From the NCBI GenBank assembly GCA_003151555.1, contig PLXU01000196.1:19899-25942 (forward strand): DNA of 6,044 nucleotides. The letters are read 5' to 3'. The notes below the pieces were generated by a model. It worked only from the letters and a program-made list of their open reading frames with translations. It had not been told where the DNA came from and did not search any database. Positions 1 to 6,044 of this stretch are shown in pieces. The stretch comes from Acidimicrobiaceae bacterium (GTDB lineage Bacteria > Actinomycetota > Acidimicrobiia > Acidimicrobiales > RAAP-2). The translations under genes were made by a program, and so were the position numbers. Within the stretch, counting starts at the first letter, position 1. The number at the start of each line of letters is the position of its first letter.

Positions 1-188
1 AGATCGCGCCCGACGTGAAACTGAAACCTGATGAAGGACTGCTGCGGCCCGTGGACGTGCCGGTGATGCGAGGAAGTTACGAAAAGACCCACAAGGCCAC
101 TGGTTGGGAACCGTCTATATCGTTGGCGACGTCGCTGCACGACGTGGTGGGCGAACTGCGTTCACGGCGCCGTTCGCTCAGTGCCTGA
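1..188 (+). CDS. NAD-dependent epimerase/dehydratase, C-terminal end (GDP-mannose dehydratase or GDP-6-deoxymannose reductase type); 5' end outside window
   Basis: Reading from position 3 gives 61 residues to a TGA stop at 186-188; the start lies outside the window. The fragment contains LLRPVDVPVMRGSYEKTHKA followed by TGWEPSISLATSLHDVV. This matches the C-terminal signature of extended short-chain dehydrogenases acting on GDP-mannose: an RP-x-[DE]-V-x-[VL]-x-x-G segment, then a basic residue, then (L/T)GW-x-P with a helix that closes the sugar-nucleotide pocket. These enzymes act in the cytosol, either turning GDP-mannose into GDP-4-keto-6-deoxymannose or reducing that product to GDP-rhamnose or a related deoxyhexose. 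The RPVDVPV wording leans toward the reductase or a general epimerase rather than classical Gmd. The Rossmann NAD site and the YxxxK catalytic residues are not visible, so the reaction cannot be fixed. It precedes a glycosyltransferase on the same strand by 69 bases, which suits a donor-supply role. Confidence 0.75.
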   Translation, partial: IAPDVKLKPDEGLLRPVDVPVMRGSYEKTHKATGWEPSISLATSLHDVVGELRSRRRSLSA

Positions 189-257
189 CGTCGCGCGAGC
201 ATTGAGTTCGCGTGCAGTCCAGTCGTCGACTGAGGGCCAACTAACCTTGAAGCACTG
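189..257. other. Short intergenic gap between the epimerase and glycosyltransferase genes
   Basis: These 69 bases are the only clear non-coding gap in the window. An in-frame TGA at 231-233 blocks any upstream extension of the glycosyltransferase frame, so ATG 258 is the first usable ATG. A weak Shine-Dalgarno-like GAAG lies at 249-252, five bases before that ATG. I see no convincing -35/-10 pair and no hairpin followed by a T run, so read-through from the upstream gene is the simplest reading. Confidence 0.5.
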
Positions 258-3200
258 ATGGAATCCCGTGCTCCGGCCGTTGTTGCCGTCGTCGTTACCA
301 CCGGTCCTGGGCCCGGCCTTGAAGCCACGCTGGCTTCGTTGGTAGCGCAGGATTATGAGGAACTAAGCCTGCTCGTCGTCGCGAACGGGGAGACCGAGCA
401 CGTCGCCACTCGCGTGGCCGCGATCGCGCCGACCGCCTTTGTGCGCTCGCTCGAAGAGAATAAGGGCTTCGGCGCCGCCTGCAATGAGGCTGCGCTGATG
501 ATCGAGGGTTCGGCCTTCTTCCTCTTTTGTCACGATGACGTACGTTTAGAGAGCGACGCCATTCAACAGATGGTGGAGGCGGCCTTTCGCACCAACGCCG
601 GCATTGTCTCGCCCAAGGTGGTGGCCTACGAGGACCCGATGGTGCTCCTGCACGTCGGCCAGACGTCGGACCGATTTGGCGTCGTTCAAGATCGGGTCCA
701 ACTGGGCGAAATTGACCACGGACAGCAGGACCTCGAGCGCGACGTCTTCGTGGCCCCCGGCGGGGTGACGCTCGTACGCTCCGACCTTTTCGCGACACTG
801 CGCGGTTTCGACCCGCTCATCTCCGTGCTGGGCGAGGACCTCGACCTCTGCTGGCGCGCGCAGATTGCGGGCGCGCGCATCGTGGTGGCCCCCTCGGCGA
901 AGGTGGCGCACCGCGAGACCATCGCCACGGGCGAGCGATTGGTCACGGCGTACGGGACCCGGCGCATGAGTCGTCAGGATCTGCAACGGCGACACCAACT
1001 CCTAGTGGTGGCGACCGGATGGGGGCGACGCACCACCATCTCGACGCTGCTCCTGCTGCTGGTTCTCGACTCCGTGGAACTGGTGCTCGCCCTGCTCGGC
1101 GCCGACACTGATCGCGCGGGCGCCATTATCGGTTCGTGGCGCTGGCTGTTGAGGAACCGCCAGGGCATCCGAGAGCGGCGCAGTCAACGAACCATGACCC
1201 GGGTGCTCTCGGATGACGAACTGCACCGCCTTCAGGTGGGCGGAGCCAGTCGCGTCAAACGTTTCGTGGTGACCCTGGTGCGTCACGGACTCGACCGGGC
1301 GCGCGGCATACTGCCCGAGCCCGAGGACGTGATTGGAATTGACGACGCCATGGATGCCGGGGTTGGCTTCGCGGCGGCCTTCTCCGAAAGCGAAGAGTTC
1401 GACGAGATTCCCGAGAGCCTTTCCATCGAAGCGCGTCGGCGACCGTCGCGCCTGCTGACGACCTTTCGCTCGCAGCTCGCGGTGATTCTCGCCGTGATCA
1501 TCCTCTGGCTCTTTGGCTCGCGCAATCTGGTGGCCACCCACTTGCCGTCGATCGGTCGACTGGCACCGCTTGACTCGTGGTGGACCACGTGGCGGCACTT
1601 CTTCGCCTCCTGGTCGCCCAACGGTTTGGGCACGGGTTCTCCGGGCATGCCGGGCAACGGACTGATCGCCTTTGCCGGCACTTTCGTCTTTGGCCGCATG
1701 GGCATCCTGCCGCGCCTGGCGTTGATTGTGGCGATTCCGCTGGGGGCGATTGCCGTGGGCCGCTTGTTGCGCGGTCGGGTGTCAAATCGTGCGCGCGTCG
1801 TCGCGTCGGTGTCGTACATGGCGCTGCCACTCGGTCTCAACATGATTGGCCAGGGCCGCGTCGACGTGCTCGTTGTGGTGGCCGGACTGCCCCTGATCGT
1901 GCGCCGGCTCTTTGAACTACTGGCCGTGCCCGGCTTTCGTTCGGCGCCCTATCCCAATCCGGTGCCCTTTGGTCACCGCGGCTGGCGCGCCACGAGGTCT
2001 GGTCAGCGCATGCTCTTGGTGATGTTGATCGCGCTGCTGAGCGCGATGGCTCCCGCGACGCTGATCTTGGTGGCGCTTCTAGTGGTGGGCATTGTCCTGT
2101 CGCGATTCTTCGAACGCGACGATCTGGACGAGGTCGTGCGACCGTGGCGACTGTTGTCGGCGCTGGTGGTGAGCGTGGCCATATTCCTCCTGCCCATGAC
2201 GGTGGACGTACTCCTCGCCGGGCGTCGCGCGCTGGGTGTTTTCGGTCTGGCCGTGGGACCGTGGTCCGCGCCCTCGTTCGCCGATCTTCTGCGCGGCGCC
2301 GACGGTAGTTTTGGCGCGACCTGGCTCGGCTGGTTGCTGCCGGCGGCGGCCCTCCTGGGGCTCCTGCTTTGTCGTGGCGAACGCCGGGCCATCGCCACCA
2401 AGGCGGCCACGATTGCGACGTTGACCTTGGTCGTGGCCACCCTCGACGCCCGTCACTGGATGGGTTCCTTCGCGCCCGATCTACAAGTGCTGCTGGCCCT
2501 GTACGTCGTCATGCTGGCGATGCTCATTGGACTGGGGGTGAGCGCCCTCGAGCACGACCTGCGCCAGGCGGGGTTCGGCTGGCGTCAGATTTGTGGCGCG
2601 GTCACGGTGGTGGTGCTCTTGGTCGCCGCGTTGCCGTTCCTCGCCGCCTTCGAAAGCGGTCGATTCGACCTGCCGACCTCCAGCGTGGTCGGATCGCTCG
2701 GCAATTTCGCGCCGCCGGGCGGCGGCGGCCACCGGGTGTTGTGGCTCGGCGACCCGGCGATACTGCCACTGGCCGGCTGGTCGGTCGCCCCGGGGTTGGA
2801 GGCGGCCACCTCGACCAACGGACTGCCGGGCGGGGCCACGTTCTTCACGCCGCCCGACTCGGGCACGACGGACGTCCTGCTCTCGGCGGTGCAACTCGCC
2901 CTGGAGGGCCGAACCGTGCGCCTCGGCCAACTGCTCGCGCCGGCTGGCATCTACGCCATTGTGGTGATGAGCGCGGCCGCCCCGGAGATTTCGGGAGTGC
3001 AGTCGGCGCCCCAGCACCGCGTGCCGGCCAGTCTGCTCACCGCACTGGGGCGCCAGACCGACCTCTCCTTGGAACTGCACACCAATTCCGTGGAGGTCTA
3101 TTCCAACTCCCTCTTTCACGGCTTGATTGCCCAACATACGTCCAGTGGCTTCACTCCCGTGCTGGGCGCACTGGGCGTTGCGGCACCCGTGGAAGCGGGC

Positions 3201-3512
3201 GGCACCATCGACGCGGGCCTGGCGCCGGCGAGCGCCTTCACCCTTTTGGTCAACGGCCACGCGGTGGCTCGCCAGACCACTGACGGCTGGGTCCCCGCGT
3301 ACGAGGTGGGCAGCTACACGTCGACGCCGACGGCCCAATTGGTGCTGCGTCGATTGCCGCTCAACGGACTGCTGGCCCTGCTCACCCTGGCGCTGTGGGT
3401 AACGGTGTGGCTGGGATTTGGCTGGGTGGCCCGCTTCGAATGGCTCTTCACTCGGCGTAGCAGTCGACGTTCCGTCGTGGGGCGCCACGTGAAGGTGGAT
3501 CCCGATGTCTAG
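258..3512 (+). CDS. Large membrane glycosyltransferase: N-terminal GT2 (GT-A) domain fused to a polytopic membrane region and a C-terminal probably extracytoplasmic domain
   Basis: This 1084-residue protein has several parts. Residues 5-250 form a GT2 domain: a hydrophobic first strand VVAVVVTT (8-15), ENKGFGAACNEA (67-78, the NxGFgxaxN nucleotide-sugar motif), HDDV at 92-95 as the metal-binding DXD equivalent, and GEDLDLCWRAQIAG (192-205) with probable catalytic acids E193/D194, then H218. It should therefore transfer a sugar from a nucleotide donor at the cytosolic face. A hydrophobic stretch (259-281), an Arg-rich segment (294-345) and an acidic linker (353-388) follow. Membrane helices are estimated near 404-421, 465-501, 513-549, 585-616, 632-655, 687-705, 714-729, 741-763 and 776-797. 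Residues 798-1034 carry no long hydrophobic helix and are probably outside. A last helix (1036-1057) precedes a basic tail. Large GT2 proteins of this shape are common in Actinomycetota, and as far as I recall their substrate is not established. The start at 258 is supported by the upstream in-frame stop. The next gene overlaps by 8 bases, suggesting a joint function. Donor and acceptor cannot be read from sequence. Confidence 0.9.
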   Translation: MESRAPAVVAVVVTTGPGPGLEATLASLVAQDYEELSLLVVANGETEHVATRVAAIAPTAFVRSLEENKGFGAACNEAALMIEGSAFFLFCHDDVRLESDAIQQMVEAAFRTNAGIVSPKVVAYEDPMVLLHVGQTSDRFGVVQDRVQLGEIDHGQQDLERDVFVAPGGVTLVRSDLFATLRGFDPLISVLGEDLDLCWRAQIAGARIVVAPSAKVAHRETIATGERLVTAYGTRRMSRQDLQRRHQLLVVATGWGRRTTISTLLLLLVLDSVELVLALLGADTDRAGAIIGSWRWLLRNRQGIRERRSQRTMTRVLSDDELHRLQVGGASRVKRFVVTLVRHGLDRARGILPEPEDVIGIDDAMDAGVGFAAAFSESEEFDEIPESLSIEARRRPSRLLTTFRSQLAVILAVIILWLFGSRNLVATHLPSIGRLAPLDSWWTTWRHFFASWSPNGLGTGSPGMPGNGLIAFAGTFVFGRMGILPRLALIVAIPLGAIAVGRLLRGRVSNRARVVASVSYMALPLGLNMIGQGRVDVLVVVAGLPLIVRRLFELLAVPGFRSAPYPNPVPFGHRGWRATRSGQRMLLVMLIALLSAMAPATLILVALLVVGIVLSRFFERDDLDEVVRPWRLLSALVVSVAIFLLPMTVDVLLAGRRALGVFGLAVGPWSAPSFADLLRGADGSFGATWLGWLLPAAALLGLLLCRGERRAIATKAATIATLTLVVATLDARHWMGSFAPDLQVLLALYVVMLAMLIGLGVSALEHDLRQAGFGWRQICGAVTVVVLLVAALPFLAAFESGRFDLPTSSVVGSLGNFAPPGGGGHRVLWLGDPAILPLAGWSVAPGLEAATSTNGLPGGATFFTPPDSGTTDVLLSAVQLALEGRTVRLGQLLAPAGIYAIVVMSAAAPEISGVQSAPQHRVPASLLTALGRQTDLSLELHTNSVEVYSNSLFHGLIAQHTSSGFTPVLGALGVAAPVEAGGTIDAGLAPASAFTLLVNGHAVARQTTDGWVPAYEVGSYTSTPTAQLVLRRLPLNGLLALLTLALWVTVWLGFGWVARFEWLFTRRSSRRSVVGRHVKVDPDV
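3491..3498 (+). promoter_or_regulatory. Ribosome binding site of the DUF5719-like gene, inside the end of the glycosyltransferase gene
   Basis: GAAGGTGG contains the AGGTG core of the Shine-Dalgarno consensus at 3493-3497, seven bases before ATG 3505. It lies within the last codons of the preceding gene. It supports ATG 3505 as the real start and makes translational coupling with the glycosyltransferase likely, since ribosomes ending at 3512 are already at this start. Confidence 0.65.
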
Positions 3513-4854
3513 TTCGCGCCGTCGACCTCTCATCGCGGTGCTCGCGAGCGCCCTGATCGTCGTTGGCGTGTTGAGCTCGCTCACCCATTCGTCGAACCGC
3601 TCCGCATTGCCCGGGGGACTCAGCGTGGCGGGCACGGCCGAATCGACCGCGCTCTACTGCACGGGCCTGAGTGGCGACGTCGGACCGCAGGAGGGTCACG
3701 TGGCCTTCCTCAACACGACCGACCTGGCGAGAATGGTGCTCGTCCAGGTGGTCAATGACTTGGGTCAGCGGGCCAGTGACACGGTGCAGATCGCGCCTCA
3801 CGCCACCGCCTCGGTGAGCCCGATCGCGCTCTTAAAGGGCCATAGCTACGCCGTCGAGGCCCAGGTAAGCGGCGGCGGGGTAGTGGCCCAGGAGATCACG
3901 CGAAACGAAATGGCCGAGGTGCCCTGCACGTCGACCGGCGTCACCAACTGGTACAGCGCCGGGTTCGACACCCTGGTTGGATCGAGCGGCGAACTGAGCA
4001 TCTACAACCCAACCGCGACTCCGGCCGTCTTTGACGTGGCGACGTACTCGGCCACCGGGTACGCGGCGCCGGCGCCCTTCCAGGGGCTCTCGGTGGGGGC
4101 GCACTCGCAGATGGAGGTCAATCTCGGCACAGAGATCGTCAACGCCACCAACGTGGGCGTGCACGTCTCGGTGCTGCGCGGCACAATTGCCATCGTCGGG
4201 GTCCAACAGTCCGGTCCCGTGGTGTCGCTCAGTTCAGGGGCCACGTCGGCCGCCACGTCATGGTGGTTCCCGCGCGTCACGACGGTCAATGACGCATCGG
4301 CCGAGATTCGCATCGCGAACCCGGGCCCATTGACGGCCAACGTCACGGTGCACGTCGCGCTGTCGCCGTACCAGGTCGCGCCCCAGAGCGTCGCTGTCCC
4401 TCCCTATTCGAGCGGCGACCTGGTCATCACCCCAAACCCCGCGATTCCGGCCGCCGGTTACGCCACGGTGCAGCTCACGTCCGACGAGCCGGTCTTCACC
4501 TCGCTGGCCAGCGGCACGACTGGGGGTATCGCACTGTGGTCACCGCAGGTGCCGAGCGGATCATTCCTGGTGTCCGATTTCACCGGCCACGGCTTTGGCT
4601 CCGCGACCGTGACGAATACGTCAACGCATCCGATCACGGTGCGTTTCGCAACCTTTGGCGTGGGTGTTGACACCGCTTCGACCACGCTGGCCGCTCACAG
4701 TACCCAAAACATCTTGTCGGTCTTCAGCGGTGTTACGACCCTCAGTCACACCACGTTCTTGGTGAGGTCATCCGCTCGGGCGTTGCTGGTGACGACCACG
4801 TTGCCGAGCTCGCCGGCGGGCGTGACGGTCGTCGCCGCGCTAGACGGCTGGTAG
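3505..4854 (+). CDS. DUF5719-like exported repeat protein with an N-terminal membrane anchor or signal peptide
   Basis: This 449-residue protein starts with a basic n-region (SSSRRRP) and a hydrophobic segment at about 8-25. No lipobox cysteine is present and no clear AxA site follows at once, so a membrane anchor or a cleaved signal peptide are both possible. The rest is rich in Ser, Thr, Val, Ala and Gly and looks all-beta. Four units of about 100 residues repeat, each with a strand ending in Asn (N70, N168, N272, N371), a turn motif near H99, H200, Y301 and H398, and a closing strand pair. The only cysteines, C52 and C141, bracket the first unit and could form a disulfide outside the cell. 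The position directly after a giant GT2 gene, the NWYSAGF segment (148-154) and the repeated beta units fit my recollection of the DUF5719 family, whose function is unknown. The 8-base overlap with the glycosyltransferase suggests a shared pathway. No catalytic motif is apparent, so a structural, carrier or partner role is more likely than an enzyme; that is inference. Confidence 0.8.
   Translation: MSSSRRRPLIAVLASALIVVGVLSSLTHSSNRSALPGGLSVAGTAESTALYCTGLSGDVGPQEGHVAFLNTTDLARMVLVQVVNDLGQRASDTVQIAPHATASVSPIALLKGHSYAVEAQVSGGGVVAQEITRNEMAEVPCTSTGVTNWYSAGFDTLVGSSGELSIYNPTATPAVFDVATYSATGYAAPAPFQGLSVGAHSQMEVNLGTEIVNATNVGVHVSVLRGTIAIVGVQQSGPVVSLSSGATSAATSWWFPRVTTVNDASAEIRIANPGPLTANVTVHVALSPYQVAPQSVAVPPYSSGDLVITPNPAIPAAGYATVQLTSDEPVFTSLASGTTGGIALWSPQVPSGSFLVSDFTGHGFGSATVTNTSTHPITVRFATFGVGVDTASTTLAAHSTQNILSVFSGVTTLSHTTFLVRSSARALLVTTTLPSSPAGVTVVAALDGW
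4840..4854. other. Tail-to-tail overlap of the convergent DUF5719-like and ftsH genes
   Basis: The plus-strand gene stops with TAG at 4852-4854, and the minus-strand ftsH stops with TAG read from 4842 down to 4840. The last residues LDGW of one protein and PAV of the other are thus encoded by the same 15 bases on opposite strands. No intergenic terminator can exist here. The only local hairpin I see is GCCG/CGGC around 4834-4848 with no T run. Confidence 0.85.
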
Positions 4855-6044
4855 GGTCGGCGGCTCCCACGTAGGTGAGGGGGCCAACGGCGCGGCATCG
4901 GCGGGCGCCTTCTTGGTCGAACCCTCGGGGGTTGATCCGTTCGATCCGTTGGAGCCGGCCTTGACGCCCACGCCGCTCAGCGCGCTGACGGTCTTTGTTC
5001 CCTTGGGCCATACCGGCTCGCCGTTGGCCTCGTCAATGAGCTGGGCCGCCGTGTCGCCATCGAGGGTTTCGTGCTCGAGCAGCGCGCGCGTCAGTGACTC
5101 CAGTCCGCGCCGGTGCAGGGTCAGCACTTCAATGGCGCGCACTTCCTGCTCACGCAGGATGCGCTCGACCTCGTCGTCGATGATCTGAGAGGTGTGGTCC
5201 GAGTAATCGCGCGTGTGCATCAGGTCCTCGCCGAGGAACACTTGATTGTTCGGTCCCCAGGCCATCGGTCCAATCTCCTTGGACATTCCCCACTCACGCA
5301 CCATGCGCGTGGCGAGGTCGGTGTTTTGCTGCAGGTCGTCGGCCGCTCCCGTGGAGAGGTCGCCATAGACCAGTAGTTCAGCGACGCGTCCGCCCATGCG
5401 CATGCACAACGAGTCTTCCAAGTGATGACGCGACATGATGTGTCGGTCCTCTTCGGGCAACGTCATCGTGACGCCCAATGCCATGCCCCGCGGGATGATG
5501 GTGATCTTGTGCAAGGGATCGGTCTTTTCCAAGACGTAGGCCAACAACGCGTGGCCGCTTTCGTGAAAGGCAACCCGCTCGCGCTCGTCATCCATCAAGA
5601 CCATCGTGTCGCGCAACTGTCCCATCAGGACACGGTCGCGGGCGGACTCAAAGTCCTCCATGCCAATGGTCGTTGAATTGCGACGAACGGCGTGCAGCGC
5701 GGCCTCGTTGGCGAGGTTGGCGAGGTCGGCGCCGCTCATGCCGGGTGTGCCCCTCGCCACCATCAACAGGTCGACGCTGGCGTCGAGGGGTTTATCCTTG
5801 GAGTGCACCTGAAGGATCGGCAGGCGTTCATCGAGGTCGGGCAGCGGCACCACGATCTGACGGTCGAAACGGCCGGGGCGCAGCAGGGCCTGGTCGAGCA
5901 CGTCGGGTCGGTTGGTGGCGGCGATGACGACCACTCCCTCGGTCGGATCGAAGCCGTCCATCTCGTTGAGCATTTGGTTGAGCGTCTGTTCGCGTTCGTC
6001 GTGGCCGCCACCGATGCCGGCACCGCGCTTGCGACCGATGGAGT
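4840..6044 (-). CDS. ftsH: ATP-dependent zinc metalloprotease FtsH, C-terminal 400 residues; 5' end outside window
   Basis: FtsH is a membrane-bound hexameric AAA+ protease that unfolds and degrades misfolded membrane proteins and selected soluble regulators. The visible frame begins at 6042 within the AAA domain, just after the expected Walker B site (SIGRKRGAG, GGGHDEREQTLNQ), and runs through NEMDGFD, the sensor segment VVVIAATNRPD and the Arg-finger region LRPGRFDRQ (second region of homology). The zinc site HESGH lies at 5551-5565, and the third ligand is expected to be the second Asp of STGAADDLQ (codon at 5335-5337). VFLGEDL and the C-terminal helices ending near LIDEANGEPVWP complete the peptidase domain. 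Roughly the last 45 residues form a Gly/Ser/Asn- then Pro/Ala-rich tail that looks disordered. The N-terminal membrane helices and Walker A lie beyond the window. All visible catalytic elements are intact, so the gene looks functional. HESGH in place of the common HEAGH is a conservative change. Confidence 0.97.
   Translation of the reverse strand, partial: SIGRKRGAGIGGGHDEREQTLNQMLNEMDGFDPTEGVVVIAATNRPDVLDQALLRPGRFDRQIVVPLPDLDERLPILQVHSKDKPLDASVDLLMVARGTPGMSGADLANLANEAALHAVRRNSTTIGMEDFESARDRVLMGQLRDTMVLMDDERERVAFHESGHALLAYVLEKTDPLHKITIIPRGMALGVTMTLPEEDRHIMSRHHLEDSLCMRMGGRVAELLVYGDLSTGAADDLQQNTDLATRMVREWGMSKEIGPMAWGPNNQVFLGEDLMHTRDYSDHTSQIIDDEVERILREQEVRAIEVLTLHRRGLESLTRALLEHETLDGDTAAQLIDEANGEPVWPKGTKTVSALSGVGVKAGSNGSNGSTPEGSTKKAPADAAPLAPSPTWEPPTLPAV
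4934..4951. repeat. Two-copy 9-base tandem repeat in the ftsH tail
   Basis: GATCCGTTC is followed directly by GATCCGTTG. On the minus strand it encodes the SNGSNGS stretch of the disordered FtsH tail. The unit is a multiple of three, so changes in copy number would keep the frame. Confidence 0.7.

Noticed and set aside
189..257. Possible promoter with TTGAGT at 202-207
   Set aside because: No acceptable -10 element lies at the right spacing downstream, and the match is within chance expectation.
1002..1598. Open frame of 198 codons on the minus strand
   Set aside because: It is an antisense shadow of the GT2 linker region, with no recognisable domain or supporting start signal.
2710..2727. 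GC-rich inverted repeat with a 7-base stem and 4-base loop
   Set aside because: It encodes the PPGGGG turn of the glycosyltransferase and has no following T run, so it is explained by codon choice and not as a terminator.
2369..3283. Open frame of 304 codons on the plus strand in another frame of the glycosyltransferase
   Set aside because: It is Arg/Gly/Pro-rich with no domain, and lies inside a frame that continues with clear membrane helices, so it is a shadow.
2481..3635. Open frame of 384 codons on the minus strand
   Set aside because: It lies opposite the glycosyltransferase and crosses into the DUF5719-like gene. Its translation is rich in Arg, Gln, Gly and His with no motif, typical of an antisense shadow in high-GC DNA.
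4834..4848. Possible bidirectional terminator at the convergent gene ends
   Set aside because: The stem is only four base pairs with a 7-base loop and no T tract on either strand.

Overview
The window is a gene-dense, high-GC piece of bacterial chromosome. It holds four protein-coding genes, two of them cut by the window edges, and almost no non-coding DNA (one gap of 69 bases). The high GC, heavy Arg/Ala/Val use, long spurious antisense frames, a very large GT2 membrane glycosyltransferase followed by a DUF5719-like exported protein, and an FtsH with a long disordered tail all suggest an actinomycete in the broad sense (phylum Actinomycetota). An acidimicrobial-type lineage is plausible, but the sequence alone does not fix the class.

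Layout from left to right. Positions 1-188 (+) are the C-terminal end of an NAD-dependent epimerase/dehydratase that most resembles GDP-mannose 4,6-dehydratase or GDP-4-keto-6-deoxymannose reductase. Positions 258-3512 (+) encode a 1084-residue protein: an N-terminal cytosolic GT-A (family 2) glycosyltransferase domain, a charged linker, a polytopic membrane region of about ten to twelve helices, a large domain probably outside the membrane, and a final membrane helix with a basic tail. Positions 3505-4854 (+) encode a 449-residue membrane-anchored or secreted protein, DUF5719-like, which overlaps the preceding gene by 8 bases and is built from four repeats of about 100 residues. Positions 4840-6044 (-) carry the C-terminal 400 residues of the FtsH AAA+ zinc protease. 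FtsH converges on the DUF5719-like gene and overlaps it tail to tail by 15 bases.

The three plus-strand genes form a plausible cell-envelope glycan module: a nucleotide-sugar enzyme makes a deoxyhexose donor, the large glycosyltransferase uses a sugar donor at the membrane, and the exported repeat protein acts on the outer face, perhaps as a partner or carrier. The product is unknown. FtsH is a housekeeping protease and looks like an unrelated convergent neighbour. The most interesting points are the apparent fusion of a GT-A enzyme to a GT-C-like membrane body with one acidic residue in its first large loop, the four-fold repeat in its partner, and the overlapping convergent gene ends.
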